From Clostridium sp. (GTDB lineage: Bacteria > Bacillota_A > Clostridia > Lachnospirales > Lachnospiraceae), in assembly GCA_023666975.1 (NCBI GenBank), contig JAMPAW010000002.1:1-39549 (forward strand): a stretch of DNA of 39,549 nucleotides, read 5' to 3'. Shown here one piece after another: positions 24,804-33,777 of this stretch; positions within the stretch are counted from its first letter, which is position 1; the number at the start of each line of letters is the position of its first letter. The position numbers and the translations under genes were made by a program. The notes beneath the pieces are model-generated. The model searched no databases, was not told where the DNA came from, and was given only the letters and a program-made list of their open reading frames with translations.

Positions 24804-24839
24804 TAAACCACAGACTTTATCGTTAAAATCTGTGGTTTA
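24804..24839. promoter_or_regulatory. Perfect hairpin between khpA and rimM
   Basis: TAAACCACAGA (24804-24814) and TCTGTGGTTTA (24829-24839) form an 11-bp stem with a 14-base loop. On the minus strand it is followed by TATGTTTTTACGG, a weak T-run, so it may be a leaky attenuator or an mRNA processing site. Confidence 0.6.
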
Positions 24840-24858
24840 CCTTTCGGGCATTCAAATA

Positions 24859-25086
24859 TTATTTGATATCCACAACTACCTTTTTATCACCCTTTGAAGC
24901 AGCTGCTTTTACAACTGTACGGATAGATTTTGCAATTCTACCCTGCTTACCGATTACCTTACCCATATCGTCCTGGGCAACCTTAAGCTCAATATATACG
25001 ACATCATCTTTTGAGGTCTCGACAACCTCAACCTCTTCAGGGTGATCAACCAGGGACTTTGCTATTACTTCTACTAATTCCTTCAT
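24859..25086 (-). CDS. khpA: KH-domain RNA-binding protein KhpA
   Basis: A 75-residue single KH domain protein (YlqC type). The GxxG loop is in MGKVIGKQGRIAKSIRTVVK. It pairs with KhpB/Jag in other Firmicutes and binds RNA. ATG at 25086 has GGAGG 9 bases upstream. The frame up to 25116 would overlap rpsP and is not needed. It lies 19 bases after rpsP and precedes rimM, the common order. Confidence 0.95.
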   Translation of the reverse strand: MKELVEVIAKSLVDHPEEVEVVETSKDDVVYIELKVAQDDMGKVIGKQGRIAKSIRTVVKAAASKGDKKVVVDIK

Positions 25087-25105
25087 TCCGAATAACCTCC
25101 AAGTC

Positions 25106-25351
25106 CTACTTCTCAATTCCTGCCTGCTTCAAAAGACGGGCAACAGTATCTGTCGGCTGAGCACCGTTAGCTAACCATTTCTTAGCTGCTTCCGCATCGA
25201 TTTTTACTACACTCGGCTCCTGATTAGGATCATAAGTACCAATTTCCTCAATAAATCTGCCGTCTCTTGGAGAACGCGCATCTGCTACTATCACTCTATA
25301 GAAAGGATGCCTCTTATATCCCATTCTCTTTAATCTCATCTTTACTGCCAC
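25106..25351 (-). CDS. rpsP: 30S ribosomal protein S16
   Basis: An 81-residue S16: [20 protein letters not shown], then [17 protein letters not shown], which are typical. The start codon is GTG at 25351 (GTG GCA GTA AAG), with AAGGAGGTGA upstream. It is separated from ffh by 92 bases that hold a small AAACC/GGTTT hairpin but no clear terminator, so cotranscription with ffh is likely. Confidence 0.97.
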   Translation of the reverse strand: MAVKMRLKRMGYKRHPFYRVIVADARSPRDGRFIEEIGTYDPNQEPSVVKIDAEAAKKWLANGAQPTDTVARLLKQAGIEK

Positions 25352-25443
25352 TGTATTCTCACCTCCTTTATATCCTGTACAAAAGTACTGCTGATTATTT
25401 ATATGTCCAAACCTTACGGTTTTTACATCTTGTTCATTTCCTG

Positions 25444-26784
25444 CTAGAAGCCAAACGGCATCCGGAAACGCTTATTGCGTTTTCCGCCAAACATACCGGA
25501 CATCTGCTTCATCATTTTCTTCATCTGCTCAAACTGTTTTATCAGACGGTTCACTTCACTGATTTCTACTCCTGCCCCCGCAGCAATTCTCTTCTTGCGG
25601 CTTGGATTAATGATCGCCGGATTTGCCCGCTCTTCCTTTGTCATCGAGAGGACGATTGCCTTGGGCCGGTTAATCTGTTTTTCATCAATCTCCACATTTT
25701 TTATCTGGTTACCCATTCCCGGAATCATAGAAAGCATATCCTGCATACCACCCATTTTTTCCATCTGGTCCAAACTGTCCAAAAAATCGTTGAAGTCAAA
25801 GGAAGCCTTTCTCATTTTCTGTTCCATTTCCTTTGCCTTCTCTTCGTCAATGGCATTCTGCGCCTTCTCAATCAGAGACTCCACATCACCCATGCCCAGT
25901 ATCCGGCTGGCCATGCGGTCCGGATAAAACTGTTCCAAATCCGAAAGCTTCTCACCCATGCCGGCATAGAAAATCGGCTTTCCGGTAACCGCCTTAATCG
26001 ACAGTGCAGCACCGCCACGGGTGTCTCCGTCGAGCTTGGTCAGGATAACCCCGTCAATTCCTATCTGCTCATCAAAATTTACCGCCACATTTACCGCATC
26101 CTGTCCGGTCATGGCATCTACCGTCAAAATCGAATAGGTCACCGATACATTTTCTTTAATCTGCTTCAGCTCCTCCATCATGGCTTCATCAATGTGAAGG
26201 CGTCCTGCTGTATCGAGGAATACAATCTGTATATTGTTCTTCGCCGCATGCTCAACTGCCGCCTTGGCGATATCTACCGGCGAATTCTGTTCTCCCATCG
26301 TAAAAACCAGAACTCCCTGCTTCTCACCGTTAATCTCCAATTGTTTGATTGCCGCCGGACGATACACGTCGCAGGCTGTCAGGAGACATTTTTTGCCTTT
26401 TTCCTTGTACTTGCCGGCAAGCTTAGCCACGGTAGTTGTCTTACCTGCACCCTGCAGGCCACACATCATAATGACAGTCACCTCATTAGAGGGCAGCAGC
26501 TTAATCTCGGTGGTCTCGGACCCCATCAGCTTATCCATTTCTTCCTTGACAATCTTAATCACCATCTGTCCGGGATTCAATCCCTTCAGTACGTCCTCAC
26601 CTACCGCGCGTTCACTGACCGCATTGATAAACTGTTTTACCACTTTGAAATTAACATCTGCCTCCAAAAGTGCACGCTTTACTTCTTTCATGGCTTCTTT
26701 TACGTCAGCCTCGGTCAAAGCTCCTTTACTTCGGAGTTTCTTAAATGCGTTCTGTAATTTATCCGATAAACTTTCGAATGCCAT
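25444..26784 (-). CDS. ffh: Signal recognition particle protein Ffh (SRP54)
   Basis: The SRP GTPase that brings nascent membrane and secreted proteins to FtsY and SecYEG. NG domain: [19 protein letters not shown] (P-loop), [19 protein letters not shown]. The Met-rich M domain (about 300-446) includes [15 protein letters not shown] and [20 protein letters not shown], which binds the SRP RNA. ATG at 26784 has GGAGG 6 bases upstream. Read after ylxM. Its clustering with three signal peptidases further on places export genes in one neighbourhood. Confidence 0.97.
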   Translation of the reverse strand: MAFESLSDKLQNAFKKLRSKGALTEADVKEAMKEVKRALLEADVNFKVVKQFINAVSERAVGEDVLKGLNPGQMVIKIVKEEMDKLMGSETTEIKLLPSNEVTVIMMCGLQGAGKTTTVAKLAGKYKEKGKKCLLTACDVYRPAAIKQLEINGEKQGVLVFTMGEQNSPVDIAKAAVEHAAKNNIQIVFLDTAGRLHIDEAMMEELKQIKENVSVTYSILTVDAMTGQDAVNVAVNFDEQIGIDGVILTKLDGDTRGGAALSIKAVTGKPIFYAGMGEKLSDLEQFYPDRMASRILGMGDVESLIEKAQNAIDEEKAKEMEQKMRKASFDFNDFLDSLDQMEKMGGMQDMLSMIPGMGNQIKNVEIDEKQINRPKAIVLSMTKEERANPAIINPSRKKRIAAGAGVEISEVNRLIKQFEQMKKMMKQMSGMFGGKRNKRFRMPFGF

Positions 26785-26810
26785 ACCAATCCTCCCATTA
26801 CAACATTCAC

Positions 26811-27167
26811 TCAATAGCTCTCGTATATCGCCTTTGAAAGCTCCTCAATCTCACTGATTCCCTTCAAAAGCTCCTCCTCATTGGTCAGTTCCTTGAGTTT
26901 GGCGGCCAGATCATAAATCCGGCTGACTCTGTTCTTGGTATTTAAAAATTTCTCCACCAGCAGAAGCTTGCTCTCATAGTCTTCCAAAATCCTGTCGCAC
27001 CGCTTCACCAGGTCAAATACCCCCTGTCTGCTGATTCCCTCTGCCCTTGCGACCTCTGAATAGGACAAATCATTCAGTACAATATCGGAATAAATGGATT
27101 TTTGATGCTCTGTTAAAAGCTCTCCATAAAAATCATACAACAATGCCTGCCTGACCATTTTTTCCAT
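26811..27167 (-). CDS. ylxM: YlxM/UPF0122 helix-turn-helix protein
   Basis: A 118-residue DNA- or SRP-associated helix-turn-helix protein, nearly always just before ffh. The segment SYSEVARAEGISRQGVFDLV is the helix-turn-helix, resembling sigma region 4. It is reported in some streptococci to modulate SRP activity. The chosen ATG at 27167 (MEKMVRQALLYDFYGELLT) fits the family and has AAGGTG 7 bases upstream. The longer frame to 27272 runs through the promoter. ftsY, often just upstream, is absent; htrA is there instead. Confidence 0.93.
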   Translation of the reverse strand: MEKMVRQALLYDFYGELLTEHQKSIYSDIVLNDLSYSEVARAEGISRQGVFDLVKRCDRILEDYESKLLLVEKFLNTKNRVSRIYDLAAKLKELTNEEELLKGISEIEELSKAIYESY

Positions 27168-27243
27168 GTACCCACACCTTTTCAAAGACACACTTTCATT
27201 CGTTATCTGCGTAAAGTATTTTTTCTTTACACCAACAAAGGCT

Positions 27244-27272
27244 AGTATATACAAAAAAAGATATGTTGTCAA
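27244..27272 (-). promoter_or_regulatory. Promoter of the ylxM-ffh unit
   Basis: Minus strand TTGACA (27272-27267), exactly 17 bases, TATACT (27249-27244). The -35 box lies in the second arm of the htrA terminator, and the spacer holds the terminator's T-run. Confidence 0.8.
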
Positions 27273-27299
27273 CCTTTTTTTCTTGACAACATATCTTTT
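27256..27299 (-). terminator. Terminator of htrA
   Basis: Perfect 17-bp stem AAAAGATATGTTGTCAA / TTGACAACATATCTTTT with a 10-base loop. Minus-strand transcripts continue into TTTG after the arm's own TTTT, giving a seven-T run. It begins 16 bases after the htrA stop. Confidence 0.85.
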
Positions 27300-27315
27300 A
27301 TCAACGGTTACTTAT

Positions 27316-28878
27316 CTATTCCCCGAAATAACGGTAAAAATCATCAAAAAAATCTTCCGGATACTGTTGCTGTGGATTCTGATTTTGACTATCCTCATCT
27401 ACAGTCTCTTCCTCTTCCGAAGTGTCCGGCATATCCTTTTTGGCCCCCAGCTTAACGGTTATCGTAACTTCCTCATACTCGCCTTTTTCATTGTTGCGCT
27501 GTACGACCATCTGAATCTCCTGGCCGGCCTTTTTCGTAGACAAAATCTGCTGCAAGGTCTCCATTGTGCTGACATCACGGTCTGCAAATTTGGTGATAAT
27601 ATCACCGGCCTTTAATCCGCACTCATCTGCCGGCGAACCCTCGACAATCTTAATTACATATACACCCTTTGGCATATTGAGCCCCTGTGTATACTCTTCC
27701 GTAAGCTCTTTGCCACGGATGCCAAGATATCCCTGCTCCTTCTCAGCAATCACTTCCTGATTCATCAAATCATTGATAATCGGGATAGCAGAAGAAATCG
27801 GAATGGCATATCCCATACCCTCTACCGTACTGTCCACATATTTAACCGTATTAATACCGATAACTTCGCCCTTTGCATTTAACAGTGCACCGCCGCTGTT
27901 ACCCGGATTAATCGTTGCATCCGTCTGCAGCATGGTCATTGTTTTGTCCTCCAAATCGACCTCCCGGTCTACCGCACTGATATAACCGACTGTTACCGAT
28001 TGTCCATAACCAAGTGCATTTCCAATGGCAATGGCCGTCTGACCGACTCTCAACGAATCGGAAGAACCAAGCGCTGCCACTTTAATCTTGCTCAGCGTGT
28101 CGGCTTCCATGTCCTTAATCTGAACCTCCAGCACGGCCAAATCTGCTGTTGCATCTGCGCCTTTAACTGTTGCTGCCACAGCAGTTTCATCACAAAAGGC
28201 CACTGTAATCTCCTTGGCACCGTCAATAACATGGTTGTTCGTGACGATTAATATCTTATCATCATCTTGCCCGATAATAATCCCCGAACCGGAACCGGTT
28301 ACTTCCTGTTCATAGGACTGAAACCATGAGCGGACAGTCTGGACAGAGGTATTCGTAATCGACACAATTGACGGCATTACATTCTCCGCTACATCTGCCA
28401 CAGGCTCATTGTAATCTATTGTCTGTTCTACCGGGTCCTTGGCGGTCACGGTTGCAATTTGAGCGGTCTTGCGGTCAATTCCAAGTACTCTATTGCCAAT
28501 GGCATTCACTCCGACCATCACCGCACCGGCAATGAGACCGAAAGCGGCTGCCGAAGCGATAAATCCTGCAACCTTTCTGCCTTTTCCGTTCCCTGTGGAT
28601 TTTCTCGCCTTTTTCATTTTTTTTCTTTTCTTTTTCTCAGGCTCTGGTGCAGTAAAATTATTCTCCGCATACATTCCCTGTCCATTTATGCCGTCCTGGC
28701 TGTACGGATTAGCATTTTGATTATACTCATTCCGAGCCTGTGCGTTCCCCGAAGCTGTCGTTTCCTCTCCGGATATCGTTCTTCCGGATATGTCTTCTCT
28801 GCTGTATGGACTTTCATTCCTTCCGTAATGATACATCGACCCGGATTCCCGATTCATATTATTATTGTTATCTTCCAT
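27316..28878 (-). CDS. htrA: HtrA/DegP-like membrane serine protease with PDZ domain
   Basis: An envelope quality-control protease. It has a long, Asn/Ser-rich cytoplasmic N-terminus (1-80), a very basic stretch (KKKRKKMKKARKS, 82-94), one transmembrane helix (103-127), a trypsin-like domain and a C-terminal PDZ domain (about 395-485). The catalytic triad is His216 (VTNNHVIDGA), Asp246 (TADLAVLEV) and Ser328 (NPGNSGGALLN). The acidic Gln-rich tail ends in DDFYRYFGE. ATG at 28878 has AGG 8 bases upstream. The alternative is a TTG two codons earlier. No clear promoter was found in the 28879-29010 gap, although transcription could continue from the upstream genes. Confidence 0.95.
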   Translation of the reverse strand: MEDNNNNMNRESGSMYHYGRNESPYSREDISGRTISGEETTASGNAQARNEYNQNANPYSQDGINGQGMYAENNFTAPEPEKKKRKKMKKARKSTGNGKGRKVAGFIASAAAFGLIAGAVMVGVNAIGNRVLGIDRKTAQIATVTAKDPVEQTIDYNEPVADVAENVMPSIVSITNTSVQTVRSWFQSYEQEVTGSGSGIIIGQDDDKILIVTNNHVIDGAKEITVAFCDETAVAATVKGADATADLAVLEVQIKDMEADTLSKIKVAALGSSDSLRVGQTAIAIGNALGYGQSVTVGYISAVDREVDLEDKTMTMLQTDATINPGNSGGALLNAKGEVIGINTVKYVDSTVEGMGYAIPISSAIPIINDLMNQEVIAEKEQGYLGIRGKELTEEYTQGLNMPKGVYVIKIVEGSPADECGLKAGDIITKFADRDVSTMETLQQILSTKKAGQEIQMVVQRNNEKGEYEEVTITVKLGAKKDMPDTSEEEETVDEDSQNQNPQQQYPEDFFDDFYRYFGE

Positions 28879-29010
28879 AACCAAAACCTGCCTTTCTCAC
28901 TTTACTCAAGCTTGGAATAACTTATCTTGTTATCCTATGCTTCATATCCTATCAATGTTTTGTGACTAAAATGTGACAGTAATGTTTTTAATTTGTGATT
29001 TGAGCGCCAT

Positions 29011-29283
29011 CTAATCGCTCTCTTCAATCACCTGAAAATCGAGATAATCAAAATCGATGTCCTCAATAAAACTATCCTTTGTGAATCGGGTCCGTGCATA
29101 TCGGATAAACTCTTTTTTATTCTTTTCCAGCCAGATCGGTTTTGCCAAATCAAATTCATAACAAATTTCATCTAATGCCTGATATACCTTTTTGGTCCGT
29201 GAAAGTTTATCGTCTTCAATCTCCACTACCATATCTCTTAGCAGCCTATTTTCTCTGATTAGTTTTCCCCAGATTCTAAACAT
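29011..29283 (-). CDS. Small hypothetical protein
   Basis: A 90-residue protein I do not recognise. It is charged and predicted helical, begins MFRIWGKLIRENRLLRDMVV, and ends in an acidic tail (IEDIDFDYLDFQVIEESD). It has no signal peptide, membrane helix or cysteine pattern; the single Cys is in DEICYEF. It starts 7 bases after the dehydratase-activase C-terminal gene, so it is probably cotranscribed with that system. The ribosome site is poor (GAGGAA about 14 bases away), fitting translational coupling. Confidence 0.75.
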   Translation of the reverse strand: MFRIWGKLIRENRLLRDMVVEIEDDKLSRTKKVYQALDEICYEFDLAKPIWLEKNKKEFIRYARTRFTKDSFIEDIDFDYLDFQVIEESD

Positions 29284-29290
29284 ATATTTT

Positions 29291-30589
29291 CTATTCCGTT
29301 TCCTCTCTCGCCACAGACAGCATCAGCTTAATGCGGTTTTCCTGATTCACCTTTGTTGCTCCCGGATCATAATCAATCGGTACAATGTTCGCCTGTGGAT
29401 AGATTTCCTTCACCTTGCGAATCATGCCTTTTCCCACAATATGATTCGGCAGACAGCCAAACGGCTGTGCACAGATAATATTGCCAAAACCGCATTGGCA
29501 AAGCTCTAGCATTTCTGCTGTCAACAGCCAGCCCTCGCCCATCTTATTACCCAGTCCGACTACGCCTTTTATCAGTTCTTTAATGTGGGCATATTTTGAC
29601 GGCGGCATAAAATCACTGTACTTGGACACGGATTCATATAAGAGGTTTTCCAGCATTTCACAATATTTCATTAATGCCTGTACTACCTTTTTCTTTGCCG
29701 CATTGCCTCCATAGAGATTAATATCCTCAATCCGGTTATCAATCTTAAACATCATAAATCCCATAACACCCGGAACCATGACCTCACAGTCCTGTTCCAC
29801 CAGAAAATTTTCCAAATCATTATTGGCCATCGAAGAATATTTGACATATATCTCACCGACAATGCCGACTCTGGTTTTCTTTATCCTGTTAACCGGAATT
29901 GCGGCAAAATCCTCCACGATTGCCTTCATGTTTCTCTCTACGCCCTTTGGGGTATAGCCTTTTCTCTGTCTGAACTGGTTGGACAGCTCTTTCACCCACT
30001 TGGCAATCAATTCATCGGCAACTCCGGGATTCACTTCATAGGAGCGCACCTGGTTTTTCAGGAGCATAAACAAATCTCCATAAGTCAGCCCGATTAGTGC
30101 CTGATAGATCATTTCCAATGTCAGCTTAAACCCACTGTTACTCTCTAAGCCGGATAGATTCAATGAAATCACAGGCACCTGACCTAATCCCGCCTTCTGC
30201 AATGCTTTTCTGAGCAGATGAATATAATTGGACGCCCGGCAGCCTCCTCCTGTCTGCGTAATCATCAATGCCACCTTATTGACATCATATTTACCGCTTT
30301 GCAGGGCACTAATCATCTGTCCGATTACCAGCAGTGCAGGATAACAGGTATCATTGTGAACATATTTCAATCCTGTGTCCACCACCCGCCGGCCGGTATT
30401 TTTCAACAGGCCGACCCGATAACCCTGCTGTGTAAAAATATTGCGCAGCAGCTTAAAATGTACCGGCAGCATATCCGGAATCAGAATCGTGTAATCCTTT
30501 TTCATTTCCCTGGTAAATTCCACACGTTCTGCCGTATCGACAACGCATCCCATACCTGCTGCTACAGGCTGCTCATTTCTCTCACTCAT
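29291..30589 (-). CDS. 2-hydroxyacyl-CoA dehydratase-related protein (C-terminal part of the activase system)
   Basis: A 432-residue protein matching the C-terminal third of the very large CoA-enzyme-activase proteins of Clostridia. Conserved cysteine segments include YVHNDTCYPALLVIGQ, TQTGGGCRASNYIHLL and AQPFGCLPNHIVGKG, which may hold an iron-sulfur cluster as in HgdB-type subunits. The substrate is unknown. It begins 3 bases after the TAG of the upstream gene and in the same frame. AAAGGAG lies 11 bases before the ATG, so separate initiation is possible. In related bacteria, to my knowledge, the two parts are commonly one chain of about 1400 residues. Confidence 0.85.
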   Translation of the reverse strand: MSERNEQPVAAGMGCVVDTAERVEFTREMKKDYTILIPDMLPVHFKLLRNIFTQQGYRVGLLKNTGRRVVDTGLKYVHNDTCYPALLVIGQMISALQSGKYDVNKVALMITQTGGGCRASNYIHLLRKALQKAGLGQVPVISLNLSGLESNSGFKLTLEMIYQALIGLTYGDLFMLLKNQVRSYEVNPGVADELIAKWVKELSNQFRQRKGYTPKGVERNMKAIVEDFAAIPVNRIKKTRVGIVGEIYVKYSSMANNDLENFLVEQDCEVMVPGVMGFMMFKIDNRIEDINLYGGNAAKKKVVQALMKYCEMLENLLYESVSKYSDFMPPSKYAHIKELIKGVVGLGNKMGEGWLLTAEMLELCQCGFGNIICAQPFGCLPNHIVGKGMIRKVKEIYPQANIVPIDYDPGATKVNQENRIKLMLSVAREETE

Positions 30590-30592
30590 GCC

Positions 30593-33520
30593 CTACTTTT
30601 CTCCTTTCTGTCCGGTTGCTGCAAACAAACTTCTCAAGCGAATTTTCACTGCTCCAAGATTCGTAATCTCATCGATCTTAATCTGTGTATAAATCTTTCC
30701 GTTCTCCTCCAGAATCCTCCTAACCTCGTCTGTTGTGATTGCGTCGACACCACAGCCAAAGGATACCAGCTGCACCAGATTAATATTTGCATCATTTTCA
30801 TCGGCCACATATTGTGCTGCGGCATACATTCTGGAATGATACATCCACTGATTCAATACCTTTGTTTCTACCTTATGTGCCATATCGGAAACAGAATCCT
30901 CAGTGATCACCGTTGCCCCCAGATCACAGATCAATTTATTGATTCCATGATTAATCTCCGGGTCTAAATGGTATGGCCGTCCGGCCAGAATAACCACAGG
31001 CCTGTTCTCCTGTTTGGCAATGCGAAGATATTTTCTCCCCTCCATCCGGACAAGCTTCATATGCCGGTCATACTCCTCATAGGCATAATTACATGCCATA
31101 GACACCTCGGAAAATTTCATTTTACCAAAATATTTCTCCAGCACAGCGTGAAACTTCTTCGTAAAATCCTTTCGTCTGTGAATACCTAAGTACTCATAGA
31201 TAAATTTCACCTTGCTAAGCTCTCTGACGTTTGCCTCCAACACCTCCGGATAATAGGCAACGACAGGACAGTTATAATGATTGTCTCCTAATCCCTCGTC
31301 GAAATTATAGCTGAGACAGGGGTAAAAAATCGCATCAACATCCTCCTTCAGCAAAGCCTCGATATGTCCGTGCATCAGCTTGGCTGGAAAACACACGGTA
31401 TCAGAAGGAATCGTATGCTGGCCGCTCAGATACAGACTTCTTGAGGAATTGGGTGAAGTCACCACATTAAAGCCCAAATGCGTAAACAGCGTATACCAGA
31501 ACGGAAGCAGCTCATACATATTCAATCCCATCGGAATACCAATGGTTCCCCGTGCTTTGCTTGCCGGAATATCAGAATGCCGATACTCTTCCAGCATTTT
31601 CAGCTTATATTCATACAAGTCATACCGCTTTCCCTCCACCTTCTTTGCAGTAGGTTTATCACAGCGGTTACCGCTAATAAAACGCCTGCCATTGGCAAAA
31701 GTATTAATCGTAAGCTTACAATGGTTGCTGCAGCCGTTACAGGTCGTCATCGTTATCTCATGCTTGAAATCGGCAAGCCCTTTCTCGTCCACAATCGTAC
31801 TTCTGCCCGTGCTGTTCTCCATTGCATAAAGTGCCGCTCCATAGGCACCCATGATTCCCGCCATTTCCGGTCTGACCACGTCATGCCCGATTTCCTGTTC
31901 AAATGCCCTTAACACGGCATTATTCAGAAATGTACCACCCTGTACAACGATATGCTCTCCCAGCTGCTTTGCAGAAGCAGCCCGGATAACCTTATAAAGC
32001 GCATTCTTTACAACGGAAATAGACAGACCCGCCGAAATGTTCTCAATCGTCGCGCCATCCTTTTGTGCCTGTTTCACTGAGGAATTCATAAATACGGTAC
32101 AGCGCGAGCCCAGATCTACCGGTTTATCGGCAAACAGTCCAAGTTTTGCAAACTCCTCTATCCCATATCCCAATGCTCCGGCAAAGGTCTGTAAAAAAGA
32201 ACCGCAGCCAGAGGAGCATGCCTCATTTAAAAAGATGTTATCTATCGCATTATTGCGAATCTGGAAGCACTTTATATCCTGTCCGCCGATATCGATAATA
32301 AAATCCACATCTGGCTGGAACTTCTTTGCCGCAGTAAAATGTGCCACGGTTTCCACAATTCCGAAATCCACGCCAAAGGCGTTCATAATCATCTCTTCCC
32401 CGTACCCGGTAACTGCGGAGGCCGCTATGCTGATATCCGGATACCTCTTATACAGTCGCTCCAAAAAAGATTTGATAATCGGTACCGGATTACCTCCGTT
32501 TGGCAGATACTCGGAACACAGGATATTGGCGTCCTCGTCCACCACCACGGCCTTCACTGTTGTGGAGCCTGCATCGATACCCAAAAAAGCCCGGCTATTG
32601 AGGCTCTCCACCTGTCGGATATGGTCAGAATTTTTCTTATGGCGCTCCACAAATTCATTGTATTCCTCCTCCGAAGTAAATAACGGCTTACAGCTGACAT
32701 AACTTCCCGAAGAAGTATATTGATTAATTTTTTCCTTTAATTCCGTTAAGGCAAATTGCTTTACCTCTTTTCGGAGTGCCGCACCCATTGCAACAAAGTA
32801 AAGAGAGTTGTCCGGTGCAATACCTTTAAGCTTCAATGTATCATCAAAGGCTCTTCGCAGCTCTGACAGGAAAGTGAGCGGTCCTCCGAGATAAACGACT
32901 TTCCCCTCAATCTCACGTCCCTGGGCCAGCCCCGCAATCGTCTGGTTTACTACTGCGTAAAAAATACTGGCGGCAATATCATTTTTCTGTGCCCCCTGAT
33001 TGAGCAAAGGCTGTACATCTGATTTGGCAAACACTCCACAACGGCTGGCAATGGTGTAAATTTTGTCGTAATGTTTCGCAGCCTCATTCATCTCCCCTGC
33101 TTCCATATTGAGAAGCGTGGCCATCTGGTCAATAAAGGCACCTGTTCCTCCCGCACAGGAACCATTCATCCGCACCTCCAGCCCGTCGGTCAGGAATAAT
33201 ATCTTGGCATCTTCACCGCCCAATTCAATGACTACATCTGTTCCCGGAATCACTTTGTTTACCGCTACTCTGGTTGCATATACTTCCTGTTCAAAAGGAA
33301 TATTCAGCGAGTCGGCAATACCCATGCCGGCTGAACCGGAAATGCACAGGCTCATCTCCTTCTCCTCAGGAAACTGCTTCATAATATCATCTAACATTCC
33401 CACGGTCTTTGTTGTAATTTGCGAAAAATGTCTCTGGTAGTCTTTATAGACAATCTGACCATCGTCATCTAATACAACGCATTTCAATGTGGTTGAGCCT
33501 ACATCCAAACCTATTCTCAT
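30593..33520 (-). CDS. Acyl-CoA dehydratase activase with tandem ASKHA domains and DUF2229
   Basis: A 975-residue ATP-dependent activase-like protein. Two ASKHA/BcrAD_BadFG ATPase domains are visible. The first begins MRIGLDVGSTTLKCVVLDD, with cluster-type cysteines at NGSCAGGTGAF (Cys122) and SRCGVF (Cys161). The second begins FLGIDAGSTTVKAVVVDEDA, with NEACSSGCGSFLQTF and SRCTVF. A DUF2229 region follows (IGIPMGLNMYELLPFWYTLF, PSDTVCFPAKLMHGH), then ILAGRPYHLDPEINHGI and FGCGVDAITTDEV. Such activases inject an electron into radical dehydratases using a [4Fe-4S] cluster between two subunits. Here the partner enzyme is unknown. GAGG lies before the ATG. It ends in TAG, directly in frame with the next gene. 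Confidence 0.9.
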   Translation of the reverse strand: MRIGLDVGSTTLKCVVLDDDGQIVYKDYQRHFSQITTKTVGMLDDIMKQFPEEKEMSLCISGSAGMGIADSLNIPFEQEVYATRVAVNKVIPGTDVVIELGGEDAKILFLTDGLEVRMNGSCAGGTGAFIDQMATLLNMEAGEMNEAAKHYDKIYTIASRCGVFAKSDVQPLLNQGAQKNDIAASIFYAVVNQTIAGLAQGREIEGKVVYLGGPLTFLSELRRAFDDTLKLKGIAPDNSLYFVAMGAALRKEVKQFALTELKEKINQYTSSGSYVSCKPLFTSEEEYNEFVERHKKNSDHIRQVESLNSRAFLGIDAGSTTVKAVVVDEDANILCSEYLPNGGNPVPIIKSFLERLYKRYPDISIAASAVTGYGEEMIMNAFGVDFGIVETVAHFTAAKKFQPDVDFIIDIGGQDIKCFQIRNNAIDNIFLNEACSSGCGSFLQTFAGALGYGIEEFAKLGLFADKPVDLGSRCTVFMNSSVKQAQKDGATIENISAGLSISVVKNALYKVIRAASAKQLGEHIVVQGGTFLNNAVLRAFEQEIGHDVVRPEMAGIMGAYGAALYAMENSTGRSTIVDEKGLADFKHEITMTTCNGCSNHCKLTINTFANGRRFISGNRCDKPTAKKVEGKRYDLYEYKLKMLEEYRHSDIPASKARGTIGIPMGLNMYELLPFWYTLFTHLGFNVVTSPNSSRSLYLSGQHTIPSDTVCFPAKLMHGHIEALLKEDVDAIFYPCLSYNFDEGLGDNHYNCPVVAYYPEVLEANVRELSKVKFIYEYLGIHRRKDFTKKFHAVLEKYFGKMKFSEVSMACNYAYEEYDRHMKLVRMEGRKYLRIAKQENRPVVILAGRPYHLDPEINHGINKLICDLGATVITEDSVSDMAHKVETKVLNQWMYHSRMYAAAQYVADENDANINLVQLVSFGCGVDAITTDEVRRILEENGKIYTQIKIDEITNLGAVKIRLRSLFAATGQKGEK

Positions 33521-33743
33521 TTTTATACCTCTTTCGTCTCTTGTTCTGTCTCTTTTTATCTTTATATGAAAATCCTATTGCTTAAATTCATGAATATATT
33601 GATATATGCGGACAGATTTTCATTGTCGCATCAATTACATTCACTCACGATATATTAACACAATTTTTCACTTTGTGCTAGTCCCTAATCCTGCCAGAAT
33701 TGTTACAATTATGTGAAACGGATATCGGTTGACAAATAAGAAA
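33521..33743 (-). promoter_or_regulatory. Leader of the activase gene with possible operator
   Basis: A non-coding stretch. TAACACAA (33656-33663) and TTGTGCTA (33673-33680) are 8-bp arms with one mismatch, separated by 9 bases. They overlap a -10-like TAATAT (33657-33652, minus strand) whose -35 position reads TAGCAC at 17 bases, a weak match. A palindrome AATTGT-A-ACAATT lies further upstream near 33700, and a bulged hairpin sits in the leader near 33595-33635. Together they suggest a regulated, weak promoter. Confidence 0.35.
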
Positions 33744-33768
33744 AGCCGGCAGAATTTCTCCTCCGGCT
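33744..33768 (-). terminator. Terminator of the RND operon
   Basis: Minus strand AGCCGG, loop of 13 bases, CCGGCT followed by TTTCTTATTT. It begins about 10 bases after the RND gene's stop. Confidence 0.75.
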
Positions 33769-33777
33769 CATCTGTGC

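Noticed and set aside
25267..26757. Plus-strand open frame of 496 codons antisense to ffh and rpsP
   Set aside because: His/Leu-rich translation typical of the reverse strand of conserved genes; ffh and rpsP are certain.
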